Positions 16,868 through 26,013 of a stretch of DNA of 64,000 bases are shown here, one piece after another. The stretch is from contig NZ_BMMZ01000002.1 in NCBI RefSeq assembly GCF_014646195.1, forward strand, positions 62,001 through 126,000. The letters are read 5' to 3'. Source of the stretch: Microlunatus endophyticus. Its GTDB lineage: Bacteria; Actinomycetota; Actinomycetes; Propionibacteriales; Propionibacteriaceae. Numbering within the stretch: the stretch's first letter is position 1; each line of letters starts with the position of its first letter. The translations under genes were made by a program, and so were the position numbers. The notes beneath the pieces are model-generated. The model saw nothing but the letters and a program-made list of their open reading frames with translations, ran no database searches and had not been told where the DNA came from.

Positions 16868-17812
16868 ATGGAGAGAATCCTCAAGCTGGCAGGAAACGAT
16901 CTGATGACGAGTCTGGATCCGGTGCGAACGGCCGACGCATTCCGGCGCGCCGCCGTCCGGGCGACGCTGGCGCCGTCGGTATACAACACCCAGCCCTGGC
17001 GGCTCCGGCTCGGGCCGTCCCGGCTCCGTCTCTACCCGGACCGCGCCCGGCAACTGTCGGTGCACGATCCGGCCGGCCGGCAGTTGGTGATCAGCTGCGG
17101 CTGTGCGCTGTTCAACGCCCGGGCGTCGCTGGCGGCCGACGGCGTTTCGATCACCGTCGATCGTTTCCCGGCTGGGGTGGGAGCCGGTCTGGCGTGTGCC
17201 GAGATCGCGACCGGCGGCGGGCCGGTTGTCGACGACGGGACGATGGCCCTGCTCGACAAGGCCGCCGAGTCGCGCCGTACGAACACCCGACCCTTCACCG
17301 CCGATCCGGTTCCCGACGATGTGCTCGAACAGGCACGTGAGGCGGCCGGTCTGGAGGGAGCGACACTGCTCCAGCTGTCGGGGGTCGACGCGCTGTTCGC
17401 GGCCTCGCAGGTGCGGCAGGCCTTGACGGTGATGCAGCTCGACCCGGCCTATCGAGCCGAACTCCGGGCGTGGCGGGCTGATCCCGAGCCGGAGGGGGCG
17501 GCCGGCGAGGACTCGATGGCGCGCGACCCCGGCGCCGAGCGCTGGGCACTGCTGGTCACCGAACACGATCAACCCGGCGACTGGCTGCGGGCCGGTGAGG
17601 CGCTGGAACGGGTGCTGCTCGAGATAGCCAGATCCGGTTATGCGGTCGGATTGTCGAGTCAGATCGCCGAAGTCCCGTCGGTGCGCACCCGGGTGCGCCG
17701 GGTACTGCATATGGACGGTTTCCCGCACGTGCTGCTGCGGATCGGCGTGGCACCGGCGTCGCCGGCAACGCGACGCCGTCGGCTGGGCGAGCTGATCACG
17801 CCCGAAGCCTGA
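16868..17812 (+). CDS. Acg-family nitroreductase-fold protein (Rv2032/Rv3131-like)
   Basis: A 314-residue protein with the twin nitroreductase-fold layout of mycobacterial Acg. RAAVRATLAPSVYNTQPWRLRL at the N-terminus is the typical FMN-pocket stretch, followed by ISCGCALFNAR and ESRRTNTRPFTADPV. The C-terminal half contains GYAVGLSSQIAEVPSVR. Acg-like proteins are members of the DosR regulon and are thought to sequester FMN rather than reduce nitro-compounds. The stop overlaps the start of the sensor kinase (TGATG), placing it in one operon with dosS-dosR. ATG at 16904, preceded by AGGAA, is an alternative start. Confidence 0.82.
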   Translation: MERILKLAGNDLMTSLDPVRTADAFRRAAVRATLAPSVYNTQPWRLRLGPSRLRLYPDRARQLSVHDPAGRQLVISCGCALFNARASLAADGVSITVDRFPAGVGAGLACAEIATGGGPVVDDGTMALLDKAAESRRTNTRPFTADPVPDDVLEQAREAAGLEGATLLQLSGVDALFAASQVRQALTVMQLDPAYRAELRAWRADPEPEGAAGEDSMARDPGAERWALLVTEHDQPGDWLRAGEALERVLLEIARSGYAVGLSSQIAEVPSVRTRVRRVLHMDGFPHVLLRIGVAPASPATRRRRLGELITPEA

Positions 17813-19551
17813 TGGCCGAGGACCGAGGCGTTACCGTGTGCGCTGTGGAAGGGGTCCCGCCAACTCGCCGTGCCGACGTGCCCAAACTCGAGATCGACGA
17901 GCTCGTCGACCAGTTCCTGGAGCGGGCCGACGAGATCAAGCGGGCCCGCGGCCGGGTTTGGGCGCTGTTGCAGAGCATCGAATCGGTCACCGGCGACCTG
18001 TCGTTGGAGCGAGTGCTGCGGCGGATTGTCGAGTCTGCTTGTGAGCTCGTCGGTGCGCAGTACGGCGCCCTGGGCGTGATCGGGCACGACAGCGGTCTGG
18101 AGCAGTTCATCCATATCGGCGTCGACGACGAGATCGCGAAGCGGATCGGGCACCTGCCGGAGGGCAAGGGCCTGCTCGGTGCGCTGATCACCGATCCGCG
18201 ACCGATCCGGTTGCGGCACATGACCGACGACAGCCGGTCGACCGGCTTCCCGGCCGGGCATCCGCAGATGGAGTCGTTCCTCGGTGTCCCGGTGCACGTC
18301 CGCGACGAGGTGTACGGGAACCTCTATTTGGCCAACAGCGAGAACGGCGAATTCAGCGCCGACGACGAGGAGTTGGTGGTCGCGCTGGCGCTGGCCGCCG
18401 GCACCGCGATCAGCAATGCCCGGCTCTACCGCGAGGCCGAGTTGCGACAGCGGTGGCTGGAGGCGTCGGCGGAGGTTCAGGAGCAGCTGCTCAGCACTTC
18501 CGGCGAGGACCCGCTGCGGACCATCGCCCGGCGCTCCATCGAGATCGCCGACGCCGACCTGGTCACGGTCGGCCTGCTGACACCGGATCGGGACGGCTTC
18601 GTGATCGAATTCGCCTTCGGCGAGCGGGCCGAGGAGCTGGTCGCCCGACGATTTCCGCTGACCGGCACGATCGGTGAACGAGTGATCGCCGGCGGTGAGC
18701 CGTACGTGACCGCGATCGCCGGCGACCCGCAGGTGCCGTCCACCCATGTGGCGACCGTGATCGAGGTCGGCCCGCTGATATCGCTGCCGCTGCGCGGCAA
18801 CGAGGAACCCCGCGGCCTGCTCACACTGGCCCGCAAGCGCGGGCGCCGGGACTTCACCGAGACGGAGGTGGCGATGGCCGCCGGCTTCGCCTCGCACGCC
18901 AGCGTGGCACTGGAGCTGGCCGACGTCCGCGCCGCCGAGCAGAAGATGATCATGCTCGAGGACCGGGACCGGATCGCCCGCGACCTCCATGATCACGTCA
19001 TCCAGGAGCTGTTCGCGATCGGCCTCAGCATCGAGGGTGTTGCCGGGCAGTTGCAGTCCATCCCGGCGCTGGCCGACCGGCTGCGCAACCGGGTCGAGGA
19101 TCTGGACCGGGCGATCCGCCGGATCCGGACCAGCATCTTCGAGCTGCGCGGCAATCTCGCGGTCAGCCAGGAGGGCCTGCGGCTGAGCATCCTCGAAGTG
19201 ATCAGCGACGTGACGCCGGCACTCGGCTTTCCCCCGAGCGTCAGCTTCGCCGGCCTGCTGGATCTGCAGCTGCCGGAGATGCTGACCCAGGACGTGATCG
19301 CAGCCGTACGGGAGACGCTGACCAACGTCGCCAAACATGCGCACGCAACGTCCGTCTCGGTCGACGTCGAGCTGGCCGGGGACGAGTTGACGATCAATGT
19401 CGCGGACAACGGCGTCGGGGTCGGCGACCCGAGCACGGCGAGCGGGGTCGCGAATCTGCGCACCCGGGCCGGTCACCATCACGGTTCGTTCGTGCTGACC
19501 GCCGGACCCGGCGGGGGGACAGTGGCTATCTGGAGAGTGAGAACCCGATGA
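17812..19551 (+). CDS. dosS: DosS/DevS-type GAF-GAF sensor histidine kinase
   Basis: A 579-residue cytosolic kinase. GAF domain A spans about residues 65-205, GAF B about 225-370, then the dimerisation/phosphoacceptor segment RDLHDHVIQ with His393 and an HATPase_c domain (NVAKHAHATS, DNGVGV, and a C-terminal Gly-rich lid). In M. tuberculosis DevS the heme iron ligand is His149 in a YHPPM context. Here His150 lies in the equivalent GHPQMESFLGVPV, so heme-based sensing of O2, NO or CO is likely. No transmembrane segment is seen. It overlaps the preceding Acg-like gene and the following regulator gene by start/stop fusion, so the three form one translational unit. Confidence 0.92.
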   Translation: MAEDRGVTVCAVEGVPPTRRADVPKLEIDELVDQFLERADEIKRARGRVWALLQSIESVTGDLSLERVLRRIVESACELVGAQYGALGVIGHDSGLEQFIHIGVDDEIAKRIGHLPEGKGLLGALITDPRPIRLRHMTDDSRSTGFPAGHPQMESFLGVPVHVRDEVYGNLYLANSENGEFSADDEELVVALALAAGTAISNARLYREAELRQRWLEASAEVQEQLLSTSGEDPLRTIARRSIEIADADLVTVGLLTPDRDGFVIEFAFGERAEELVARRFPLTGTIGERVIAGGEPYVTAIAGDPQVPSTHVATVIEVGPLISLPLRGNEEPRGLLTLARKRGRRDFTETEVAMAAGFASHASVALELADVRAAEQKMIMLEDRDRIARDLHDHVIQELFAIGLSIEGVAGQLQSIPALADRLRNRVEDLDRAIRRIRTSIFELRGNLAVSQEGLRLSILEVISDVTPALGFPPSVSFAGLLDLQLPEMLTQDVIAAVRETLTNVAKHAHATSVSVDVELAGDELTINVADNGVGVGDPSTASGVANLRTRAGHHHGSFVLTAGPGGGTVAIWRVRTR

Positions 19552-20219
19552 GTGACCATGATCATGACCCTTCGACAGGCTCAGGGAAGATCAGGATCTT
19601 CCTGCTCGACGACCATGAGGTGGTCCGGCGGGGGATAGCCGAGCTCCTCGGTGACGTCGACGGGTTCGAGGTGGTGGGTGAGGCGGGCACGGTGGCCGAG
19701 GCGCTACCGCGGGTACGGGCCTGCCGTCCCGATGTCGCGATCCTGGACATGCGGCTGCCGGACGGCAGTGGGATCGACGTCTGCCGCGACATCCGCTCCG
19801 AGCTGCCGGAGACGTACTGCCTGATCCTGACCTCCTACGACGACCAGGATGCGGTGCTGTCCTCGGTGATGGCTGGCGCCTCGGGCTATGTGTTGAAGGA
19901 GGTCCGGACCGCCGGCCTCGTTGACGCGATCCGGCAGGTGGCGCTGGGCCGGTCGCTGATCGACCCGTCGGTGATCAGTCAGGTGATGACCAAGGTCCAG
20001 CAGGCGACCCAGACCGATCCGCGGCTGGCCGCGCTCACCGAACGGGAGCGCGAGGTGCTCGACCTGATCGCCGACGGGCTGACCAACCGGCAGATCGGCG
20101 AGCAGCTGTTCCTGACCGAGAAGACGGTCAAGAACTACGCCTCCAGCCTGTTTGCCAAGCTCGGTCTCGAGCGGCGCAGCCAGGCAGCAGTGTTCGGCGC
20201 CGAGCTGCGGAAGAAGTGA
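19548..20219 (+). CDS. dosR: DevR/DosR-type NarL-family response regulator
   Basis: A 223-residue two-domain regulator. The receiver domain has IFLLDDHEVVRRG, the phospho-acceptor Asp67 in AILDMRLPDG and the switch residues LTSY and GYVLKE. The C-terminal LuxR-type helix-turn-helix contains LTEREREVLDLIADGLTNRQIGEQL and EKTVKNYASSLFAKLG, very close to DevR. The ATG overlaps the kinase stop (ATGA). The first 13 residues (MSDHDHDPSTGSG) are extra compared with DevR and are partly encoded by a short repeat-like element at 19568-19586. It probably activates the Acg-like, Rv2629-like and DoxX-like neighbours. Confidence 0.93.
   Translation: MSDHDHDPSTGSGKIRIFLLDDHEVVRRGIAELLGDVDGFEVVGEAGTVAEALPRVRACRPDVAILDMRLPDGSGIDVCRDIRSELPETYCLILTSYDDQDAVLSSVMAGASGYVLKEVRTAGLVDAIRQVALGRSLIDPSVISQVMTKVQQATQTDPRLAALTEREREVLDLIADGLTNRQIGEQLFLTEKTVKNYASSLFAKLGLERRSQAAVFGAELRKK
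19568..19586 (+). repeat. REP-like 19-mer inside the regulator start
   Basis: The sequence CCCTTCGACAGGCTCAGGG, whose ends are complementary (CCCT…AGGG), matches from memory a short dispersed element common between genes of many high-GC bacteria. Here it encodes PSTGSG near the N-terminus of the response regulator. No second copy was seen in this window. Confidence 0.5.
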
Positions 20220-20270
20220 CTTTCGCAGTCGGCGCCGAACGGTGGCTGGATCCGCGAGAGCGGGGGATAC

Positions 20271-20924
20271 TCAGTGGGTCCAGGCGTGGTTGCGGATGTA
20301 GGGGAGCCGGTTGAAGTAGCGGCCGAGGCCCCAGGTGATACCCGCGGAGGTTGCTGCCAGCACGATCAGGGCCAGCGCGTAGATGATGTGGTAGTCGACG
20401 ATCGGGTTGGTGGAGCCGCTCGGGTCTCCGGTGGTGGTGAATCGGGCGATCGGGAATTCGGTGGCCCACATCATCAGCAGGATCAGCGAGCCGGCGATGG
20501 CGGCGGGTCGGAGTGCGATGCCGGCCATGACGGCGACGCCGACGGCGAGCATGCCGAGCATGAAGAGCCAGTCGGCCCACCAGGTGCCGGCGATCGCGTG
20601 GGCGATGCCGGTGAAGGGTCCGACGTCGGCGGAGGCGAGGAAGCCCTTGGTGGGTGAGCCGCCGTTGATCCAGGATTTGGCTGTGGTGGTGGAGTAGCCG
20701 AGGCCGAAGGTCTTGTCGAGGAAGGCCCATAGGAAGATGAAGCCGGTGGCGAAGCGGAGCACGGCGAGGATTCGTCGGGTGACGACACTGAGGCCTGCCC
20801 GACCGGCGTTCTCTGCGGACGCCACGGCAGTGTTGCCGGGTGCCTTGGTGGCCACGGGTTCGGTGACTGTGGTGCTGCGGGCGACCCCGCTGCCCACGGT
20901 GTGCGTTCCGTGCTGAACGCTCAT
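20271..20924 (-). CDS. DoxX/DoxD-family membrane protein
   Basis: A 217-residue protein: a soluble Thr/Ala-rich N-terminus of about 50 residues, then four hydrophobic segments starting at ILAVLRFATGFIFLWAFLDKTFG. The WINGGSPTKGFL motif after the first helix is typical of DoxD-like subunits of thiosulfate:quinone oxidoreductase and related DoxX proteins. GGGAAGGAAAG precedes the ATG. It converges with the regulator gene and has a DosR-like half-site upstream, so it may belong to the same redox regulon. Whether it oxidises thiosulfate or handles redox stress cannot be told from sequence. Confidence 0.8.
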   Translation of the reverse strand: MSVQHGTHTVGSGVARSTTVTEPVATKAPGNTAVASAENAGRAGLSVVTRRILAVLRFATGFIFLWAFLDKTFGLGYSTTTAKSWINGGSPTKGFLASADVGPFTGIAHAIAGTWWADWLFMLGMLAVGVAVMAGIALRPAAIAGSLILLMMWATEFPIARFTTTGDPSGSTNPIVDYHIIYALALIVLAATSAGITWGLGRYFNRLPYIRNHAWTH

Positions 20925-21047
20925 GATCTTTCCTTCCCTCATTGGTGATCCGTTGCTGCGGATCCCGGGGTTGTTGTGGTGTTCTCTTCGTTTCTGATCT
21001 TGGTACGGCGGCGGCGGACCGGAATCTGCCGAAAGGCGTGACCTGAT

Positions 21048-21060
21048 GGGACCTTCGTCA
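21048..21060 (+). promoter_or_regulatory. second possible DosR binding half-site
   Basis: GGGACCTTCGTCA lies in the 200-base divergent region between the DoxX-like gene and the ABC transporter gene. It differs at only two positions from the 13-mer at 16827-16839. Either flanking gene could be its target. Confidence 0.3.
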
Positions 21061-21127
21061 TGTCGGGCCGGCCGAACGACGGAATATGGCTTGCCCCTGG
21101 GCTTCACGGCTGCGAACATGCTGCGTC

Positions 21128-22903
21128 GTGCCTGATCCCGCGCCCGACGACGTCGCGAGGTTGACGTTGCTCTCAGCACTGGGCGCGGCCGCGAGTTCGG
21201 CAGCGTTCACCGTCCGGCAGACCTGGCGGTACGCGCCGGGCTGGCTGGTCCGGCTGGTCGCGGCCAACTCGGTGATGGCCTTGACGCCCTCGGCGCAGGT
21301 GCTTGCGGTGGCCTGGCTGGTGCGATCGTCCGGCGGCAGCGCACGGGGATTCCTGCCGCCGTTGCTGGTGCTTGTCGGACTGGTTGCCGTCGGCCAGGTG
21401 ATCAGCAACGCTTCGAATCTGACCCAGCAACGGGTCCGGACCCGGATGCGCCGGCACTACCAGGACGAGCTGATGCGTACGGTCGCGGCGTTGCCACCGC
21501 AGGAGCTGGCGCGGCCGGCGACCACCGCGCTGATCGAGGCGGTCCGCGGCGCTCTCTTCGACATCGGGCACTTGGTCGGATCGGTGCTCGCCTCGATCGC
21601 GGCCCTGGTCACCGCCGTGACCCTGGGCGTCACGGTCTGGGTGATCTCGCCGGTTGCCGGCGTACTCGTTGTCGCCGCGTTGGTCCCGTTCCTGCTGGTC
21701 TTCGCGTGGGAGTCGAAGATGCAGGACGAGGCATTCACGCGGCACGGATTCGCAGAGCGCCGATCGAACTACGCCGTTGAGCAGCTCGTCGGCCAGCGCA
21801 CTGCCACCGAGTTGACGACGCTCGGGTCCGGAGCGGTCGTTGCCGGCATCGCCGACGCCCACCGGGCGCGGGCGGATTCGATCATGGACAGGATCCTGGC
21901 CCTCCTGATCCGGGCTGATCTGGTCGGCGCGGTCGGCACCGCGGTGATGTTGGGCGGTGCGCTGGCCGGGATCGTGGTCGGAGGGGCCGGTGGCGCCGGG
22001 ATCGCGGCCGGGATCGTCGCCGTGCTCGCTGGGCTGGACGCGACGCGGTCGGCTGGGTTCTCCTTCGGTGACCTGATCGCTTACGGCCCGAAGGTAGCGG
22101 CCTATCGGCGGTTGATCGGCTCCGTGCCGGGCGATGATCATGATCGGGTCAAGATCAACCCCGAGCGGGGGATCGCGGTGACCGGGATCACCGTGGGCTA
22201 TCCCGGCGCGACGCATCCGGCAGTGTCGGAGGTCTCGCTCTCGGCCGGCCCGGGGATGATCATCGCGCTGGTCGGTGTGAACGGTGCCGGCAAGACCACG
22301 ACCGTCAACGCGATCATGGGACTGCTCGATCTCGCCGAGGGCATGATTACCGTTGGCGGCGTCGATCTTGCCACCCTGTCCAGCCGGCAGCGGCTGGATC
22401 TGTTCGGGCTGCTGACCCAGGAATTCGGCCGGTATGAATTCACGGTCCGCGATGTGGTCCGGATCGGTCGTGCCGACGGTCGGGCCGATGACGACGAGAT
22501 CTGGCGGGCGCTGGCCGCGGCACACGCGAAGGACTTCATCGAGAAAATGCCGGACGGCCTGGACACCCAGCTCGGGCCGCAGTTCGGGGGCGTCGGGCTG
22601 TCCGGGGGCCAGTGGCAGCGACTGTCACTGGCTCGGGTCTATCTGCGGGATGCGCCGATCTGGATCCTGGACGAGCCGACCTCCGCGATCGACGCCGAGG
22701 CCGAGCAGCAGATCTTCGCCGAGTTGCAGCGCACCAAGGCCGGCCGGATCACCATCGTCGTCTCACACAGGGCCTGGACACTGCGCGGGATGGACCACAT
22801 CTACGTCTTCGATGAGGGACGGATCGTCGACCACGGCTGCTACGACGAGCTGTTGTCCCGCGGCGGCAGGTTCGCCGAGATCTTCGCCGAACAGGTCGGC
22901 TAA
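21128..22903 (+). CDS. ABC exporter, fused membrane and ATPase domains
   Basis: A half-transporter of 591 residues from the GTG at 21128; an in-frame ATG at 21086 exists, but its added residues look non-natural. About six transmembrane helices fill residues 20-310, then the nucleotide-binding domain: Walker A GVNGAGKTTT, Q-loop LLTQEFG, signature LSGGQWQRLSLARV, Walker B WILDEPTSAID and the H-loop VVSHR. The architecture is that of lipid, peptide or drug exporters and it should work as a homodimer, because no partner gene is adjacent. The substrate is unknown. No clear ribosome binding site is visible at either start. Confidence 0.88.
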   Translation: MPDPAPDDVARLTLLSALGAAASSAAFTVRQTWRYAPGWLVRLVAANSVMALTPSAQVLAVAWLVRSSGGSARGFLPPLLVLVGLVAVGQVISNASNLTQQRVRTRMRRHYQDELMRTVAALPPQELARPATTALIEAVRGALFDIGHLVGSVLASIAALVTAVTLGVTVWVISPVAGVLVVAALVPFLLVFAWESKMQDEAFTRHGFAERRSNYAVEQLVGQRTATELTTLGSGAVVAGIADAHRARADSIMDRILALLIRADLVGAVGTAVMLGGALAGIVVGGAGGAGIAAGIVAVLAGLDATRSAGFSFGDLIAYGPKVAAYRRLIGSVPGDDHDRVKINPERGIAVTGITVGYPGATHPAVSEVSLSAGPGMIIALVGVNGAGKTTTVNAIMGLLDLAEGMITVGGVDLATLSSRQRLDLFGLLTQEFGRYEFTVRDVVRIGRADGRADDDEIWRALAAAHAKDFIEKMPDGLDTQLGPQFGGVGLSGGQWQRLSLARVYLRDAPIWILDEPTSAIDAEAEQQIFAELQRTKAGRITIVVSHRAWTLRGMDHIYVFDEGRIVDHGCYDELLSRGGRFAEIFAEQVG

Positions 22904-23032
22904 GCTCGGCTGCTCAGCCTGCTCTCAGTCAATGCGGTGACAGGCGCCGGGATCGGGATCCGTAGAGTTTGCCCGGCAGCGCGATCCGGAAATGACCGGG
23001 AACGAATCGGGTACGAAGGAGAGCAACCAGGC

Positions 23033-24076
23033 GTGAGGCGGATCCTGTGGGGCGCGACCATCCTGGTGCCGATCGATGTCGTGCTCGCGATCCTGGGCGT
23101 CCACGGCACGGTGCTGTTCATCGTGAGCGCACTGTCCCTGGTCCCGTTGGCCTTCGCCATCGGTGAGGCGACCGACAATGTCGGCGAGCACACCGGCCCA
23201 GTGGTCGCCGGGCTGTTGAATGCCAGCTTCGGCAACGCGCCGGAGCTGCTGATCAGTCTCTTCGCGGTGCACGAGGGCCTGTTCACCGTCGTCCGGGCAT
23301 CGTTGACCGGCTCGGTGGTGAGCAACCTGCTGCTGGTGCTGGGCACAGCGCTGATCTTCGGTCGGACGGCCAGGGTGGCCCGGCGGTCCATCTTCGCCAA
23401 CCTCGGTCAGGTCGCCGTCGCAGCCGTGTTCTTCGGCGTCACCTCGGTACTGCCGACCGTCCAGCACACCGATGGCGCCTCCGGGACCGGGCTGGCGCCC
23501 TACGCCATCGTGGTCGCGGCGGTGCTGCTGGTGCTCTATCTGGTGGTCACGACGCTGCACATCCGCCGGGCGATCCGGCTCAACCGCGAGGAGAACGACG
23601 GCCCGGCCGAAGGTGCTTGGTCAATGACCCGCGGGCTGGTCATCCTGGCACTCGCGACCGTCGCGACAGCGGTCGTCAGCGAGTTGCTGACCGGCACCAT
23701 CGAGACCTTCGCCGAGCACACCGGGCTCGGCCAGTTCTTCACGGCGGCGATCATCGTCGCGATCGTCGGCAATGCGGCCGAGCACGGTGGCGCGGTGGTC
23801 GTCGCTGCCCGCGGCAACGTCGCGCTGGCAACCGAGATCGGCCTCAGCTCGGCCGCCCAGGTGGCGACCTTCGTGATCCCGGCGGTCGCGTTGATCTCGC
23901 TCGCCCTTCAGCCGCTGCCGATGATCTTCCGCCCGGTCGAATTCGTCGGCTATGCGGCCGCCGTCGCACTGCCGGCAATCCTGCTCGGGCGCGGCCGGGC
24001 CAGTCGGGGCCGGGGCATCGTCCTGGTCGCCGCGTACGCGGTCATCGGCGTGGTCTTCTTCGTGGCCGGCCGGTAG
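23033..24076 (+). CDS. Ca2+/H+ (cation/proton) antiporter, CaCA family
   Basis: A 347-residue membrane protein with about eleven helices arranged as two inverted halves. The two alpha-repeats that line the ion path are plain: GLLNASFGNAPELLISLFA in the first half and IVGNAAEHGGAVVVAARGN in the second. An acidic cytoplasmic stretch lies between the halves. The GTG at 23033 is chosen because AAGGAG lies 10 bases upstream; the longer frame from 22937 has no membrane-like start. The family exports Ca2+ in exchange for protons. Confidence 0.93.
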   Translation: MRRILWGATILVPIDVVLAILGVHGTVLFIVSALSLVPLAFAIGEATDNVGEHTGPVVAGLLNASFGNAPELLISLFAVHEGLFTVVRASLTGSVVSNLLLVLGTALIFGRTARVARRSIFANLGQVAVAAVFFGVTSVLPTVQHTDGASGTGLAPYAIVVAAVLLVLYLVVTTLHIRRAIRLNREENDGPAEGAWSMTRGLVILALATVATAVVSELLTGTIETFAEHTGLGQFFTAAIIVAIVGNAAEHGGAVVVAARGNVALATEIGLSSAAQVATFVIPAVALISLALQPLPMIFRPVEFVGYAAAVALPAILLGRGRASRGRGIVLVAAYAVIGVVFFVAGR

Positions 24077-24109
24077 CCGATGCTCGGTTTGACCCGGGAC
24101 TCGGTCATC

Positions 24110-26008
24110 ATGAGGCCCGTGCCCGTACGCAGCCGCCTGCTCTTCGCGCTCCTGCTCGCCGTCGGCGTCGTGGTCGTCACCTGCGGCGGGGCCTCACCGG
24201 CGCATGCCGACGAGGGCGACCGGATCAACGAATTCGACGCCAATTACGTGCTCGACTCCTCGGGCAAGCTGACCGTCACCGAGACGATCAACTACCATTT
24301 CGGCGACACCGATCGGCATGGCATCTATCGGGAGTTCTACACCCGGGTTTTCCATGATCGCTACCACGACGTGAAGTACGACTACCACATCGAGTCGGTG
24401 AGCAGCCCGACCGGTGCACCGGCCGATCACGACACGTCGACCGAGACTCTCTGGGACGGATCCAAGGAACTCAAGCTCCAGATCGGCAGCCCGGACCGGT
24501 ACGTGGATCACCAGGACGAGACGTACAAGATCGTTTATACGGTCAAGGGTGCGCTGCGCAGTTCTCCCGGCTACGACGAGCTCTACTGGGACACGCTGGG
24601 CACCGATTGGGACGGTGCCCCGTTCAAGAAGGTCAAGATCACCGTGAGCGTCCCCGGAGGCGTACAGGACCTGCGGTGCTACGCCGGCGACATCGGGTCA
24701 ACCGACAGCTGCACGTCTGCCCAGGTGAGCGGTGGCAAAGCCGTGATCAGCCAGGACGGCGTCGGCGCGTACGACGAACTGACGATGGGCGTCAAGATCA
24801 AGTCCGGGCTGGTGTCGGACAACAAACCGCACATCGTGCTCCACACCGGCCTGCTGATGCTGCTCATCGGCGGCATCGCCACCGTGATCACGCTGATCGG
24901 ATCGGTGATCGGGGGTGTGCTCTACTACCGCTCGCGAGGACGGGATCAGCGCTACCTCGACCTGCCGCCGGGGACCGTTCCGGCATCGGGTCAGCAGGCC
25001 CGCACCGGTCCGACCCCCAAGATCGAGATCCCGGTCCGCTTCACGCCGCCACCGATCCCGGTCGGCGAGGCCGGGCTGCTGGTCGACGGGCAGTTCCAGC
25101 ATCGCGACACCGCCGCCACCCTCGTCGACCTCGCCGTGCGCGGCGCGGTCCGGCTCGACGGCGCGAAGGATGATGTCGAGGTTGTGCTGCTGGACCGCAG
25201 TAAGGCCACCGCGCCCCATGAAAGCGCACTGCTCGAGGCGATGTTCGGGACCAAGAAGGGCAGCGACAAGCGGGGCCGGTCACGCAAGCGGCTCGGGCAG
25301 CGCGGCAGCCTCACCAAGGCCGACGACCGGGCCGCCAAGGCGGCGGCGCGTGCGGTCGGCAAGCACAAGTGGTTCGTCAAGGTGCCCGATCGGGTCGGGG
25401 AGTCGTCTCGGCGGCAGAATCTCACCTGGGGGATCGTCGGGATCCTCTGCCTGGGCATCGCGGCTTCCGCACTGATCGGCAACGCCATGGCATCCGGCAG
25501 GGTGAGTCAGATCCTGCTGATGGTGATCGTGCCTTTGCTTCCGGTCGTGGTCACGCTCCTCGTCGTGCAGTCCCGGATCGGCAAGCGGGGCGTACGCACC
25601 CCGGACGGCCGGGCGATCTGCGACCAGGTGGACGGTTTCCGCAGCTACCTGGCCACCGCCGAGGCGGAGCAGTTGCAGTTCGAGGAGGGCGAGGACGTCT
25701 TCTCGGCCTATCTGCCGTGGGCGATCGCCTTCGATCTGACCGACCGGTGGACCAAGGTGTGCGCCCGTCTTGTCGAGCTGGGTCGGATCCCGGACGTGTC
25801 GCCGGACTGGTACGGAGGCGGGTTCAGTATCTCCTCCTTCGACTCCGGACTCATCACCGGATCCGTGCTCAGCTCCGTCCAGCCGATCCGGACCAGCAGT
25901 TCGAGCGGCGGGTCATCCGGTAGCAGCTTCAGCGGCGGCTCGTCATTCTCCGGCGGAGGTGGCTTCTCCGGTGGCGGTGGCGGCGGTGGCGGCGGCGGCA
26001 GCTGGTAG
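24110..26008 (+). CDS. DUF2207 membrane protein with Gly/Ser-rich tail
   Basis: A 632-residue envelope protein. A signal peptide (LLFALLLAVGVVVVTCGGASPAHA) leads into an extracytoplasmic domain with the DUF2207 hallmark of a Tyr/His-rich beta region (YHFGDTDRHGIYREF). A helix at about residues 245-275 follows, then a cytoplasmic part, two more helices at about 450-500, and a tail of Ser/Gly repeats ending GGGGGGSW. The ATG at 24110 gives a clean signal peptide; ATG 24080 is also in frame. The function of the family is unknown. The Gly-rich tail resembles those of other family members and is not a sequencing artefact. Confidence 0.85.
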   Translation: MRPVPVRSRLLFALLLAVGVVVVTCGGASPAHADEGDRINEFDANYVLDSSGKLTVTETINYHFGDTDRHGIYREFYTRVFHDRYHDVKYDYHIESVSSPTGAPADHDTSTETLWDGSKELKLQIGSPDRYVDHQDETYKIVYTVKGALRSSPGYDELYWDTLGTDWDGAPFKKVKITVSVPGGVQDLRCYAGDIGSTDSCTSAQVSGGKAVISQDGVGAYDELTMGVKIKSGLVSDNKPHIVLHTGLLMLLIGGIATVITLIGSVIGGVLYYRSRGRDQRYLDLPPGTVPASGQQARTGPTPKIEIPVRFTPPPIPVGEAGLLVDGQFQHRDTAATLVDLAVRGAVRLDGAKDDVEVVLLDRSKATAPHESALLEAMFGTKKGSDKRGRSRKRLGQRGSLTKADDRAAKAAARAVGKHKWFVKVPDRVGESSRRQNLTWGIVGILCLGIAASALIGNAMASGRVSQILLMVIVPLLPVVVTLLVVQSRIGKRGVRTPDGRAICDQVDGFRSYLATAEAEQLQFEEGEDVFSAYLPWAIAFDLTDRWTKVCARLVELGRIPDVSPDWYGGGFSISSFDSGLITGSVLSSVQPIRTSSSSGGSSGSSFSGGSSFSGGGGFSGGGGGGGGGGSW

Positions 26009-26013
26009 CCCCG

